DNA from: Oceanobacillus oncorhynchi
GTDB taxonomy: Bacteria; Bacillota; Bacilli; Bacillales; Amphibacillaceae
Reading direction: 5' to 3'
Assembly: GCF_000821065.1 (NCBI RefSeq)
Contig: NZ_CDGG01000001.1
Span: 3,038,001 to 3,102,000, forward strand
DNA length: 64,000 nucleotides
Made by a program: the position numbers and the translations under genes. A model generated the notes under the pieces. That model saw only the letters and a list, made by a program, of their open reading frames with translations. It was not told the DNA's origin and did no database searches. Positions 37,001 through 45,000 of this stretch are shown piece by piece (the first letter of the stretch is position 1; every line of letters starts with the position of its first letter).

Positions 37001-37054
37001 ATTATCAGTTCTTTGAATAAGGGAACGAGCGTATCCTTTGAAATAGATATATAA
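34025..37054 (+). CDS. Hybrid sensor with two kinase modules (module 1)
   Basis: A 1009-residue membrane protein. TM helix at about 8-27. An extracellular galactose-binding-like domain spans about 40-190 (LDGEWEFYPSRF, VPRGW, SSEIYVNG). A 7TMR-DISM-type seven-helix block lies at about 205-400. HisKA follows with phospho-acceptor His434 in SHEFRNPLNSI, and HATPase (DTGIGI, GFGLGLSI). The receiver has LVDDNP and Asp734 in VISDIMMPE. Last comes a LytS-type His_kinase with His823 in QPHFLFNTLNSI and a second HATPase (NAVQHGI, DDGAGI). All key residues are intact. The ATG at 34025 matches the paralogue's start; ATG 34001 lacks a ribosome-binding site. It probably signals to the REC-SARP regulator upstream. 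Confidence 0.9.
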   Translation: MKKNAIQLTVILLVFMLCLSAFRLIWTGLFQEEVQPDIQNGMLDIQTWDPGEEETLVLDGEWEFYPSRFIMEESSVQGESDIIEVPRGWNDILGSSYGYGSYRLQIKVDRDAEQNYGLYIPSIRSSSEIYVNGRKLASSGEIAAEEEQYTAKNLPQRVVFTADEEGIIDIVIQAANYKDIRSSGIIRSVRFGTEQAISSGTQLSSYFQISIIVIFLIHAIYTFILYLIGNRDKYLLYFSMLMFCMIMTSLLSNGEKLIHQFFNIPYDFDFRIANTLLLLGCYALLQCTNHLELPYWKRIFPFYKWSIFTMMGITLFLSIPQILFLFPVYYLFAFIVIIVTFCSIVRLYRQNPATNMFLVLSFFAVVHHYIWDLTWREQSVYLTFYPFDLIVAVVCYIIVWFKGYFQMHEETKELASSLQRMNQEKDQFLANTSHEFRNPLNSIMLLSKAVMDREEAVLSTRSVSELHTVLNVGKRMNLLLTDLLEARNLNRTKPRLNKQAVALEPIATGVLDLLQLSSDMKQLQMVNKIPKEFPVVYADENRVTQILFNLAGNAVKYTSQGEVIISAAKKEKYAEIHVTDTGIGINEEMRKRLFLPYEQDNATSGMQEGGFGLGLSITKQLVELHGGSIWVSSKEGEGTTFTFTLELASPQSAVQLSNQTKQTDVKYPEKADAELTRLHDGQTPAVLLVDDNPASLLALNSILSEDAYDTMTVTSAKQALEELKKRDWDLVISDIMMPEISGYKFTGMIRERYTLTELPVLLLTGGNTDIQAAFLAGANDYITKPVEPVELKARMDSLITMKRVAEQQLQLETAWLQAQIQPHFLFNTLNSIMALSEWDVEAMRKLLDELSNFLRSKFRFQQMKDLIPLEEELNIVRSYLFIEQVRFGEALQVKWKLDEQEGFNVPFLSIQPLVENAVQHGIRNRQGKGTVTISFQKDPARSKAVITVTDDGAGIDEADIPNILKGESDSESGVGVLNVEKRLHQHYGKGLTIISSLNKGTSVSFEIDI

Positions 37055-37126
37055 TATATTCAGTGTGGGGTATTCTGCCGCCTTCATTGAAATAGAAGTA
37101 CCTGATAAGTAAGGTAATAGTAAAAA

Positions 37127-37178
37127 AGAGCTTCATTCGTCCGGAAAGAAAAGTATTCCTGTCGGATGAAGCTTTATT
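37127..37178 (+). terminator. Intrinsic terminator between the two signalling modules
   Basis: The stem GCTTCATTCGTCCGG / CCTGTCGGATGAAGC with minor mismatch is followed by TTTATTT. It makes the two modules separate transcription units. Confidence 0.8.
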
Positions 37179-37499
37179 TACTCATCCTATCGTATGTTCG
37201 GATTTTGAAAAGTGGAAACAGCAATAAATAATTATTTATTCCATTTAATACCGGTATAAAACTTCTATAAAAAGCAAATTTATATCGCGTAATAGGATAT
37301 TATTGAAATAACAGAAAATTTCATAATCATATTTTGAAAGCTGAAGCAGGGGAAAGACAACTGGAAGTATGGATGATAACGCAGGCGTTTGTATAGAATT
37401 TGTATAGAAAAAAATCAGATAGCTACTATTTATCATCATGTATCCTTGAATATATATATGCTAGAAATACTAAAAGATAAATAATCAGGGGGAGATTCT
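37179..37499 (+). other. Promoter region of signalling module 2
   Basis: Intergenic region of 321 bp. It contains two direct-repeat pairs with 11-bp period, TATAAAA-cttc-TATAAAA (37255-37272) and TGTATAG-aatt-TGTATAG (37390-37407), and the ribosome-binding site GGGGGAG before 37500. Confidence 0.5.
37390..37407 (+). promoter_or_regulatory. Candidate SARP operator upstream of regulator 2
   Basis: TGTATAGAATTTGTATAG: two identical heptamers whose starts are exactly 11 bp apart. The same pair occurs upstream of the adhesin gene at 41683. SARP regulators bind heptamer direct repeats with 11-bp period next to the -35 region. A possible -10 (TACTAT, 37424, or TATTTA, 37427) follows at about the expected distance. 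Confidence 0.5.
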
Positions 37500-38498
37500 A
37501 TGCTTCAAATTGCTATTATTGATGACGAACCTTTGGCATTACAATATTTGGATTTACTGTTGCGTAAAATAGAAGGAGTGCATGTTTCAGGGAAATATAT
37601 GAATCCAGAAGACTTGATTCAACATATTCAGACTGAACAAATAGACGCTGTATTTATAGATATACATATGCCTGCTATGAAAGGCACAGACTTAGCGGAA
37701 CAGCTATTAAACATCAATCCTTCCTTACATATTGGTTTTGTTACGGCATATGATAATTATGCGATTAAAGCTTTTGAACTAAATGCAGTAGACTACATAT
37801 TAAAGCCTGTAAAACAGGAACGTTTAGCTATAACTGTACAGCGGATAATTGAAAGAAAGATGACAGATCAGGATAAAGCAGTTGAAAACCGGACGACCGT
37901 CCTTAGGGATTTAGGAGCTTTGCAAATATACCAAGGGAATAAGCGGATTGATATAAAATGGAGAACGTCCAAAGCAAAAGAATTATTTGCTTATTTTATT
38001 CATCATCATGAAGATACTATCCGGAAAAGTGAATTGATTGATTTGCTGTGGAGTAACCTTCCCTGGGAGAAAGCGAATGCTCAGTTGTATACAACGGTAT
38101 ATCAGATTAGAAAGGTCATGCAGCAAATAGACGCACCTATTAAAATTATCAGTCAAAAAGAATTTTATCAAATTGATATCGATTATGATGTACAGATTCA
38201 GTCGCGAGAATTTAAGCTTGCAGCGTATGATTTATTAAAAAAAGAGAACATAAATACCGAGCAGTACTTCAAAGTACTGGACGCGTATCAAGACGAGTAT
38301 TTAGCCGGCCTTGATTACCTTTGGGCTGTTAGCGAGAGAAAAATACTGAGAGATTTATGGCTGGAGCTTATCATTCGATTGTCAGCATATCTGCATCGTT
38401 ATGAGAAATCGTCCTCCTACAATATTTCAAAATTAAAAGGTTTAACCGATTTTGATGCGGAAGCGGCAGAGATTGTAAAAGAAAAATCATGGATTTAG
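37500..38498 (+). CDS. Response regulator with SARP-type output (module 2)
   Basis: 332 residues, a paralogue of the regulator at 33005 with the same REC, winged-helix and BTAD-like layout. Phospho-acceptor Asp54 is in AVFIDIHMPA. ELNAVDYILKPV marks the receiver end, and WRTSKAKELFAYFIHHHEDTIRKSELIDLLW with TTVYQIRKVMQQI is the DNA-binding part. The receivers and the DNA-contacting helix are very alike in both copies, while the C-terminal third has diverged more. The ribosome-binding site is GGGGGAG, 6 bp before the ATG. The kinase gene follows after 28 bp. Confidence 0.88.
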   Translation: MLQIAIIDDEPLALQYLDLLLRKIEGVHVSGKYMNPEDLIQHIQTEQIDAVFIDIHMPAMKGTDLAEQLLNINPSLHIGFVTAYDNYAIKAFELNAVDYILKPVKQERLAITVQRIIERKMTDQDKAVENRTTVLRDLGALQIYQGNKRIDIKWRTSKAKELFAYFIHHHEDTIRKSELIDLLWSNLPWEKANAQLYTTVYQIRKVMQQIDAPIKIISQKEFYQIDIDYDVQIQSREFKLAAYDLLKKENINTEQYFKVLDAYQDEYLAGLDYLWAVSERKILRDLWLELIIRLSAYLHRYEKSSSYNISKLKGLTDFDAEAAEIVKEKSWI

Positions 38499-38526
38499 AG
38501 ATATCCATGAAAAAGAGTTGATATAA

Positions 38527-41500
38527 ATGAAGCGGGATACTATCCGATCGGGAATTTTTGTGATTCTCTGTATAATCAGTTTGTCAGTTTTGCGTCTAAT
38601 TTGGGCAGGGTTATTTCAAGAAAATATAACTCCCGATATTCAAGAAGGAAAGCTTGATTTAAGCTCATGGGAAGTAGAAGAAGGGCAATCGATGCTGTTG
38701 GACGGGGAGTGGGAGTTTTATCCCTCGCATTTTTTGATGCAGGATGATGTCTTCTCTGCTGAAGTGCCGGAAACAATTCAAGTGCCCCACGGCTGGAAGA
38801 ATAATCTGGGCTCTCCTTTTGGTTATGGGACTTATAGGCTGCAGGTAAGGGTACAGCCGGAGGATGACCGGAATTTTAAATTATACATACCAAACATCCG
38901 TACATCATCGGAAATCTATGTGAATGGACAGATAGTAGCGGAGACGGGTCGGTTGGCGGAAACAGAAGCTGCGTATGTTGCGGATATTATGCCTAAAACA
39001 GTGACTTTTTCAGCGGATGAAAATGGAAATATAGATCTTGTCATTCAGGCTGCCAATTTTATCGACAGCAGAGATGGCGGTATTTATCTCTCGCTTCGGT
39101 TTGGGACAGATGAAACGATTACGAGAGAAATACAGCTCACAAACTATTCACAAGTTGTCATTGCAGCTATTCTGTTCATGCATACGGTATACACCTTGAT
39201 TATTTATTTTATTGGGGGAAGAGATAGAAAAGTACTTTCTTTCTCGTTGCTGGCCTTTAGTTTATTTTCAGGTTTTTTGTTTTATACTGGTGAAAAATTG
39301 CTGCAGCAATTTTTTAATTTGAATTATGAATTAGAATTTTGGATGATCCATACGGTGTATTTAATCATTTTTTATGCATTGGTTCAATGTACCGATCATC
39401 AAAAGCTGCCTTATTGGAATAAAATCTTTCCATTTTTTCAATGGGGGATGGCAGTATTAGCTGTGGTCACTATCTTTTTGCCTATGCCGCAAATTTTAGC
39501 GCTTCGCCCCATATATAATATATTTGCTTTTTTTACTGTAGTTGTTACCAGCACTTCGATTATTCTGATGTTTAAGAATAATCCAAAGGCGAAAAATCTT
39601 ATGCTCCTTGGGTTTATTGCAATTTCCAACCATGGGATATGGAATTATATATGGTCAGGAAAAAGTATTTATTTGACTTTTTATCCGTTTGATATGTTAA
39701 TGGCAGTAACCTGCTATACGATTGTCTGGTTTCAGAGATATTTTCAAAAGCATAAGGAGACAAAAGATTTAGCGGAGAGATTGAAAAAAGTGAATGAGGA
39801 AAAAGATCAATTTCTGGCAAATACATCTCATGAATTCCGTAATCCTTTAAATAGTATATTATTGCTTTCCAAGGCGGTGCGGGACAGGGAAGAAACAAAT
39901 TTGTCCAAACAGAGCATGACGGAATTGAATACCGTCTTGAACGTAGGGCAGCAAATGAATCTGCTGCTGGCAGATTTATTGGAAACTAGAAACTTACAGG
40001 TTAATAAACCAAGTTTAAATCGACAGGTGATTGCATTGAATCCGATTATCACAGGGATTATTGATGCATTGCGTTTTTCATCCGATTTAAAGAATGTGCC
40101 CATCGTCAATCTGATTTCTAAAGACTTTCCTCCGGTATATGCAGATGAAAATAGGGTGAAACAAATTTTGTTTAATTTGATAGGAAATGCTATTAAATTT
40201 ACCCATCAAGGTTCAATCACAGTTTCTGCTTCTATCAAAGAATATGACGCAGAAATTCAAGTAACAGATACAGGCATCGGAATCAGCGAGGAGATTCAAA
40301 AGCGCATTTTTCAGCCTTATGAACAGGGGCACCCGGAAAATAAAATGTCAGAAGGCGGTTTTGGATTAGGATTAAATATTACGAAACAGTTAGTAGAACT
40401 TCATGGCGGGAAAATCCAAGTTTCTTCTAAAAAAGGAGAAAAGACAACCTTTACATTCACGTTAGCACTGGCAAGGAAAGAAGCGGCAGCATTGGTCTTT
40501 GAAAGCACAGTAGAAAAGCCGGTGCCGAAAGAAGATAAGAAACAAACAGTACAGCCAAACAAAAAGAATGCTCAGATGCCATCTGTCCTGGTTGTCGATG
40601 ATAATCCGTCAAGTTTGTTGGCTTTAAAGGCGATTATTCCCGATGATGCATATCAGCCGGTATTTGTTTCCTGCGCTAAACAGGCTGTGGAAAAAATGAA
40701 AAAGCGGGAGTGGGATCTCGTTATTTCAGATGTAATGATGCCGGAAATATCAGGATATGAGCTTACCAGAATAATTCGGGAACGCTTTTCTCTGACAGAA
40801 TTGCCTGTCCTGCTGCTTACCGGAGGAACAACGGATATACAGGCAGCTTTTTTAGCCGGGGCAAATGATTATATCACCAAGCCTGTCGAACCGGTTGAAC
40901 TGAAAGCACGTATGGATTCTTTGGTAACATTGAAGCGTGTTGCCGAGAAGCAGGTACAGATGGAGACCTCTTGGCTGCAGGCACAGATACAGCCGCATTT
41001 TTTATTTAATACATTGAATTCTATTATGGCGTTAAGCGAATTAGACGTAGAAGGAATGAGAAGACTCCTGAACGAATTAAGTAATTTATTGAGAAGTAAA
41101 TTTCAATTTCAGCATATGAAAGAGCTGGTCCCCTTGAAGGAAGAATTAAATATCGTCCGCTCCTATTTGTATATTGAACAGGTACGCTTTGGCGAAGCTT
41201 TACAGGTGAAGTGGGATCTGGAAGATGAAGAGGAGATCTATGTTCCATTCCTTTCCATCCAGCCATTAGTGGAAAATGCGGTACAGCATGGTATTCGAAA
41301 CAAACAGGGCAAAGGAACCGTCACCATCAGATGTATAAAAAATATCTCCCGAAACAAAGCAACGATTACGGTGGAGGATGATGGGGCAGGTATAGAAGAA
41401 GCGGAAATGCAAACCATTTTAAACAGAGAATCTGACAGTAAATCAAGTGTTGGGATTTTTAATGTGGATAAACGATTGCATCAGCATTTTGGGAAGGGGC

Positions 41501-41571
41501 TGCAGATAGTAAGCTTGAGGGAGCAAGGATTGAAAGTATTTTTTGAGGTGGACTTGCCTCCAACAGAATAA
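38527..41571 (+). CDS. Hybrid sensor with two kinase modules (module 2)
   Basis: 1014 residues, a full-length paralogue of the protein at 34025 with the same domain order. TM helix, then an extracellular galactose-binding-like domain (LDGEWEFYPSHF, VPHGW, SSEIYVNG) and a 7TM block. HisKA has His435 in SHEFRNPLNSI, followed by HATPase. The receiver has LVVDDNP and Asp735 in VISDVMMPE. LytS-type kinase has His824 in QPHFLFNTLNSI, followed by HATPase (NAVQHGI, EDDGAGI). The receiver and C-terminal kinase are the most conserved between copies; the sensory half is more divergent, which suggests different ligands with a shared output. Confidence 0.9.
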   Translation: MKRDTIRSGIFVILCIISLSVLRLIWAGLFQENITPDIQEGKLDLSSWEVEEGQSMLLDGEWEFYPSHFLMQDDVFSAEVPETIQVPHGWKNNLGSPFGYGTYRLQVRVQPEDDRNFKLYIPNIRTSSEIYVNGQIVAETGRLAETEAAYVADIMPKTVTFSADENGNIDLVIQAANFIDSRDGGIYLSLRFGTDETITREIQLTNYSQVVIAAILFMHTVYTLIIYFIGGRDRKVLSFSLLAFSLFSGFLFYTGEKLLQQFFNLNYELEFWMIHTVYLIIFYALVQCTDHQKLPYWNKIFPFFQWGMAVLAVVTIFLPMPQILALRPIYNIFAFFTVVVTSTSIILMFKNNPKAKNLMLLGFIAISNHGIWNYIWSGKSIYLTFYPFDMLMAVTCYTIVWFQRYFQKHKETKDLAERLKKVNEEKDQFLANTSHEFRNPLNSILLLSKAVRDREETNLSKQSMTELNTVLNVGQQMNLLLADLLETRNLQVNKPSLNRQVIALNPIITGIIDALRFSSDLKNVPIVNLISKDFPPVYADENRVKQILFNLIGNAIKFTHQGSITVSASIKEYDAEIQVTDTGIGISEEIQKRIFQPYEQGHPENKMSEGGFGLGLNITKQLVELHGGKIQVSSKKGEKTTFTFTLALARKEAAALVFESTVEKPVPKEDKKQTVQPNKKNAQMPSVLVVDDNPSSLLALKAIIPDDAYQPVFVSCAKQAVEKMKKREWDLVISDVMMPEISGYELTRIIRERFSLTELPVLLLTGGTTDIQAAFLAGANDYITKPVEPVELKARMDSLVTLKRVAEKQVQMETSWLQAQIQPHFLFNTLNSIMALSELDVEGMRRLLNELSNLLRSKFQFQHMKELVPLKEELNIVRSYLYIEQVRFGEALQVKWDLEDEEEIYVPFLSIQPLVENAVQHGIRNKQGKGTVTIRCIKNISRNKATITVEDDGAGIEEAEMQTILNRESDSKSSVGIFNVDKRLHQHFGKGLQIVSLREQGLKVFFEVDLPPTE

Positions 41572-41587
41572 GATGTACATTCATGGA

Positions 41588-41640
41588 ACCTTCCTTTTAT
41601 TAAGTGTTTTATCTGCTTAATAGAAGGAAGGTATCTTTAG
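41588..41640 (+). terminator. Terminator-like hairpin after module 2
   Basis: A 17-nt arm ACCTTCCTTTTATTAAG pairs with CTTAATAGAAGGAAGGT (41616-41632); a short T-rich tail follows. Confidence 0.65.
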
Positions 41641-41682
41641 TTAGTTTCATACAGATATTGGTATATTTCTGGATTATCAGGC

Positions 41683-41725
41683 TGTATAGAATTTGTATAT
41701 ATACATACTATTTTCTGGGTATACT
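41683..41725 (+). promoter_or_regulatory. Candidate SARP operator and promoter of the adhesin gene
   Basis: TGTATAG-aatt-TGTATAT (41683-41700): direct heptamers with 11-bp period, nearly identical to those at 37390. A possible -10 TATACT lies at 41720-41725 with no good -35 hexamer, as expected for an activator-dependent promoter. The predicted leader would be about 320 nt. Confidence 0.5.
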
Positions 41726-42055
41726 CCGTAAGTTATGATAAAAATGACTACAAAAGCTCATTTCTAATATAACGGGATAAATTGAAATTTTACTTCATGA
41801 ATACTAGAAAAATGGTACGGATTAGAGGATGAGTGTGCAGTCAAATGAAACTTTAAAATGTTTCTGTCAGTTGAATAAGTTTAAGGTCAGAGCGTTTTTG
41901 TGAATAGCAATCATCTATTCATCTATTAGAACACGTTCTTTTATGCTTTTCAGCAGAATAGAAATCATTTTAAAGATACAGAGATATTAGGAGGTGTCGG
42001 TTTTCCGTATTCCAGCAGTGATTAAAAACTAAATAAAAAAGGAGGACTGGAATAA
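41726..42055 (+). other. Long leader region of the adhesin gene
   Basis: About 330 bp between the candidate promoter and the start codon. It has AT-rich sequence, an isolated GGAGGTG at 41992 without a usable start codon after it, and the real ribosome-binding site AAGGAGG at about 42040. No known riboswitch was recognised. Confidence 0.4.
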
Positions 42056-45000
42056 TTGAAGAGAAGAGCAAAAAGAGCCAGTATATTTATGATTTTTCTT
42101 CTTGTTATGCAGTCCGTTGTAACAGGTATTGCACCTATACAAATGGCGTATGCAGAAGAAAACAAAAATGATACGTTCTTTGATTTTGAAAGCATTTCTG
42201 AAGGATCTTTTTCCGAGGAAGATGATGGTTGGCTTCTACATATAGACTGGTCGCTTGCAGACTATGATTTAGAAGATGTAAACCAGCCTGTAGATTTTAA
42301 TTCTCCTGTAGCATTAATCGAACAGGAGGGCACAATATCTTCGGAAGGGGAAGAGGTGGAAATTGCCTCCTTTGAAACAACAGAAGATATAATTCGTGTC
42401 ACGTTTAATGAATCGGCACTGGAGCATTCAGAAGCTGAGGGTACATTGAAGCTGCAATTGCCTTTAGAAGAGGAAGAAGAAGTTGTTGAAAGAGAAGAGA
42501 CCACTGAGGAAGCTGTAGAAGAGGGGTCAACGGAAGAAGGGACCGGAGAAGCTGTAGAGGAAGAAGTGGCTGAAGAAGAAGGGACCGAGGAAGCTGTAGA
42601 GGAAGAAGCGGCTGAAGAAGAAGAAGGGACCGAGGAAGCTGTAGAGGAAGAAGCAGCTGAAGAAGAAGGGACCGAGGAAGCTGTAGAGGAAGAAGCGGCT
42701 GAAGAAGAAGGAACCGAGGAAGCTGTAGAGGAAGAAGCGGCTGAAGAAGAAGGAACCGAAGAAGCTGTAGAGGAAGAAGAGGCTGAAGAAGAAGGGACCG
42801 AGGAAGCTGTAGAGGAAGAAGCGGCTGAAGAAGAAAATATTGCGCCTTCTGCTGCCTCTGAGGTTGGACCTCAGGCTGAGTTAGGGAATATCTTTACCTT
42901 TGAGTGGTTTAGACTAGATGGTGAAAATGTTGAAGACGGTCATGAAGTTGATTTTGATGGAACTTATGAGGTTCAATATAGCTGGGAAACAGATGAAACC
43001 ATTCAAGCTGGAGATACAGCATCTATGCCATTGCCAGATGTATTTCTACATTGGGTAAATACGCCAGATCAACCTATAATGGTAGAAGGTACCCAAGTAG
43101 GAACATTTACCATTAATGATGGTGAATTGATTTTTACATTCGATGAGAACATTGAGGATCAAAGTGTTCAAAATGGATACGTAGGTTTCCAATTAAATTT
43201 TGACCGAGAAATATTCACTGAGGAATGGGAGCAAGAGATTGATTTTGATGGCGATGGTGAAAGAGATTTAACTGTTCAAGTTACACCGACAGAAGTTAAT
43301 ACAGATTTAGATAAATCCGGTCGTACGGATAGCCCTGTCAATGCAAAAGAAGTTTATTGGACAGTTAATATTGTGAATGGTGCTGACGAGGCAATAGAGA
43401 ATGGAATGCTGGCCGATGTTATTCCAAACGGTCTTGGCGAAGCACGTGATTTTGAAGTTAGAGAAATCACTATCGATGTGGATGGTAATGAAATCGTAGG
43501 AAATCCAATTGACGATTTTAACGCCCCAACTCTTACTGGCGATGGGTTTGAAATGACATTCGATTCTATCGATGGAAGAAGCGGGTATCAGGTCAATTAT
43601 ACAACGTCAATTGAAGATATTAATGTAGCACAGTTCACCAATGATGCGACATTTGTAAGTGATAATATTGACTTGGAAGCACAAGCAACCGTTTCTGGAG
43701 GTGAAAGAAGTAATCCGATCCAGAAAGAAGGAAATCGAGTTGATTCAGAATCGGGTGACCAGATTGAATGGACCATTATCGTTAATGAAAATGGTATGTC
43801 TATTGATGATGCCAGGGTTGAGGATCAATTACCAGACGGTTTAAAAATTGTTCCAGGGTCTATTAATATCTCTTTAAATGGTGGAGATTCTGGTATCGAA
43901 GCTGATGACTTCCCAATCGAATTAGGTCAAGTAAGCCCAGATCAAACATATACAATCACTTACCTGACTGAAATTAATTGGTCAGAAGTTAATGAGGGTG
44001 AATACCAAGAGAATAATGGGTTCACAAATACAGCCATTCTTTTTGATGGTGATGAAGAATTGAACGATGATGACGCAACAGTTCAGTTCGATAGAGGCCC
44101 GATTCTTGAGAAAGTAGAAGCGGGCAACATTGATTATGAAAATCGTACAGTTACTTGGAAAGTTACTGTAAACAAAGCAAAACATCTATTGGGCGATGTT
44201 ACCGTAACAGACCAATTGCCAGAGGGATTAACATTAACAAACATTACAATTACAGGTGAAAATGGTAATGAATTCCCTGGAGCGACTCATGATGAAGAAG
44301 ATGGCTTATTAACAATTGATTTGCCAGATGTTGGTACGGAAACAATTACAATTGAATATACGACTAGTATTGATAATTTCAATAATGCGGATGCATTTAC
44401 AAACACTGTAGGTATGGAAGGTGACGGTGTTGGTGAAGGTGGCGAAGATAGAGATGCTACAATCCGTCCACATGCAAATACGTATCAAAAGAGTTTTGAT
44501 GGAATTAACTATAATGAGAAAACAATTAATTGGCGTTTAAATGTCGATCCTACGAGAGAAGACATCAATGAAGGTTTTACCATTACTGATACCTTCACAA
44601 ATGATGGGCTAATCTTATTGCCAGGGACAGTTGAAATTACTCTTGGTAATGAAAATCTTGTTTCAGGAGAAGATTATACACTTGCTCCAATTGAGGGTGG
44701 ATACCAAAATGGCTTTACAATTGTATTCAATCGGGAAATAGAAAAAGCAGAATTAGTAGTGAACTATACTACTTCTTATGACGAGCAATTTGTGGATGAA
44801 GACGTAAATTCATTGATTCCTCATTCTAATGAAGATGAAGCTGGTCTTTATAGAAACCACGCACATTTTGAAGGAACAACGGAAAATAATCGTGAAATTA
44901 ACGAAGAAGACGATGCTAGCCAACGTGTAATAGAAAATGCTTGGAATAGTGGCTTTAAAGAAGGGAATCTTGTTGATTCAGATAGTTGGTCCGATGCATC

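Noticed and set aside
42505..42836. CRISPR array
   Set aside because: Regular repeats, but contiguous, coding in frame and without spacers.
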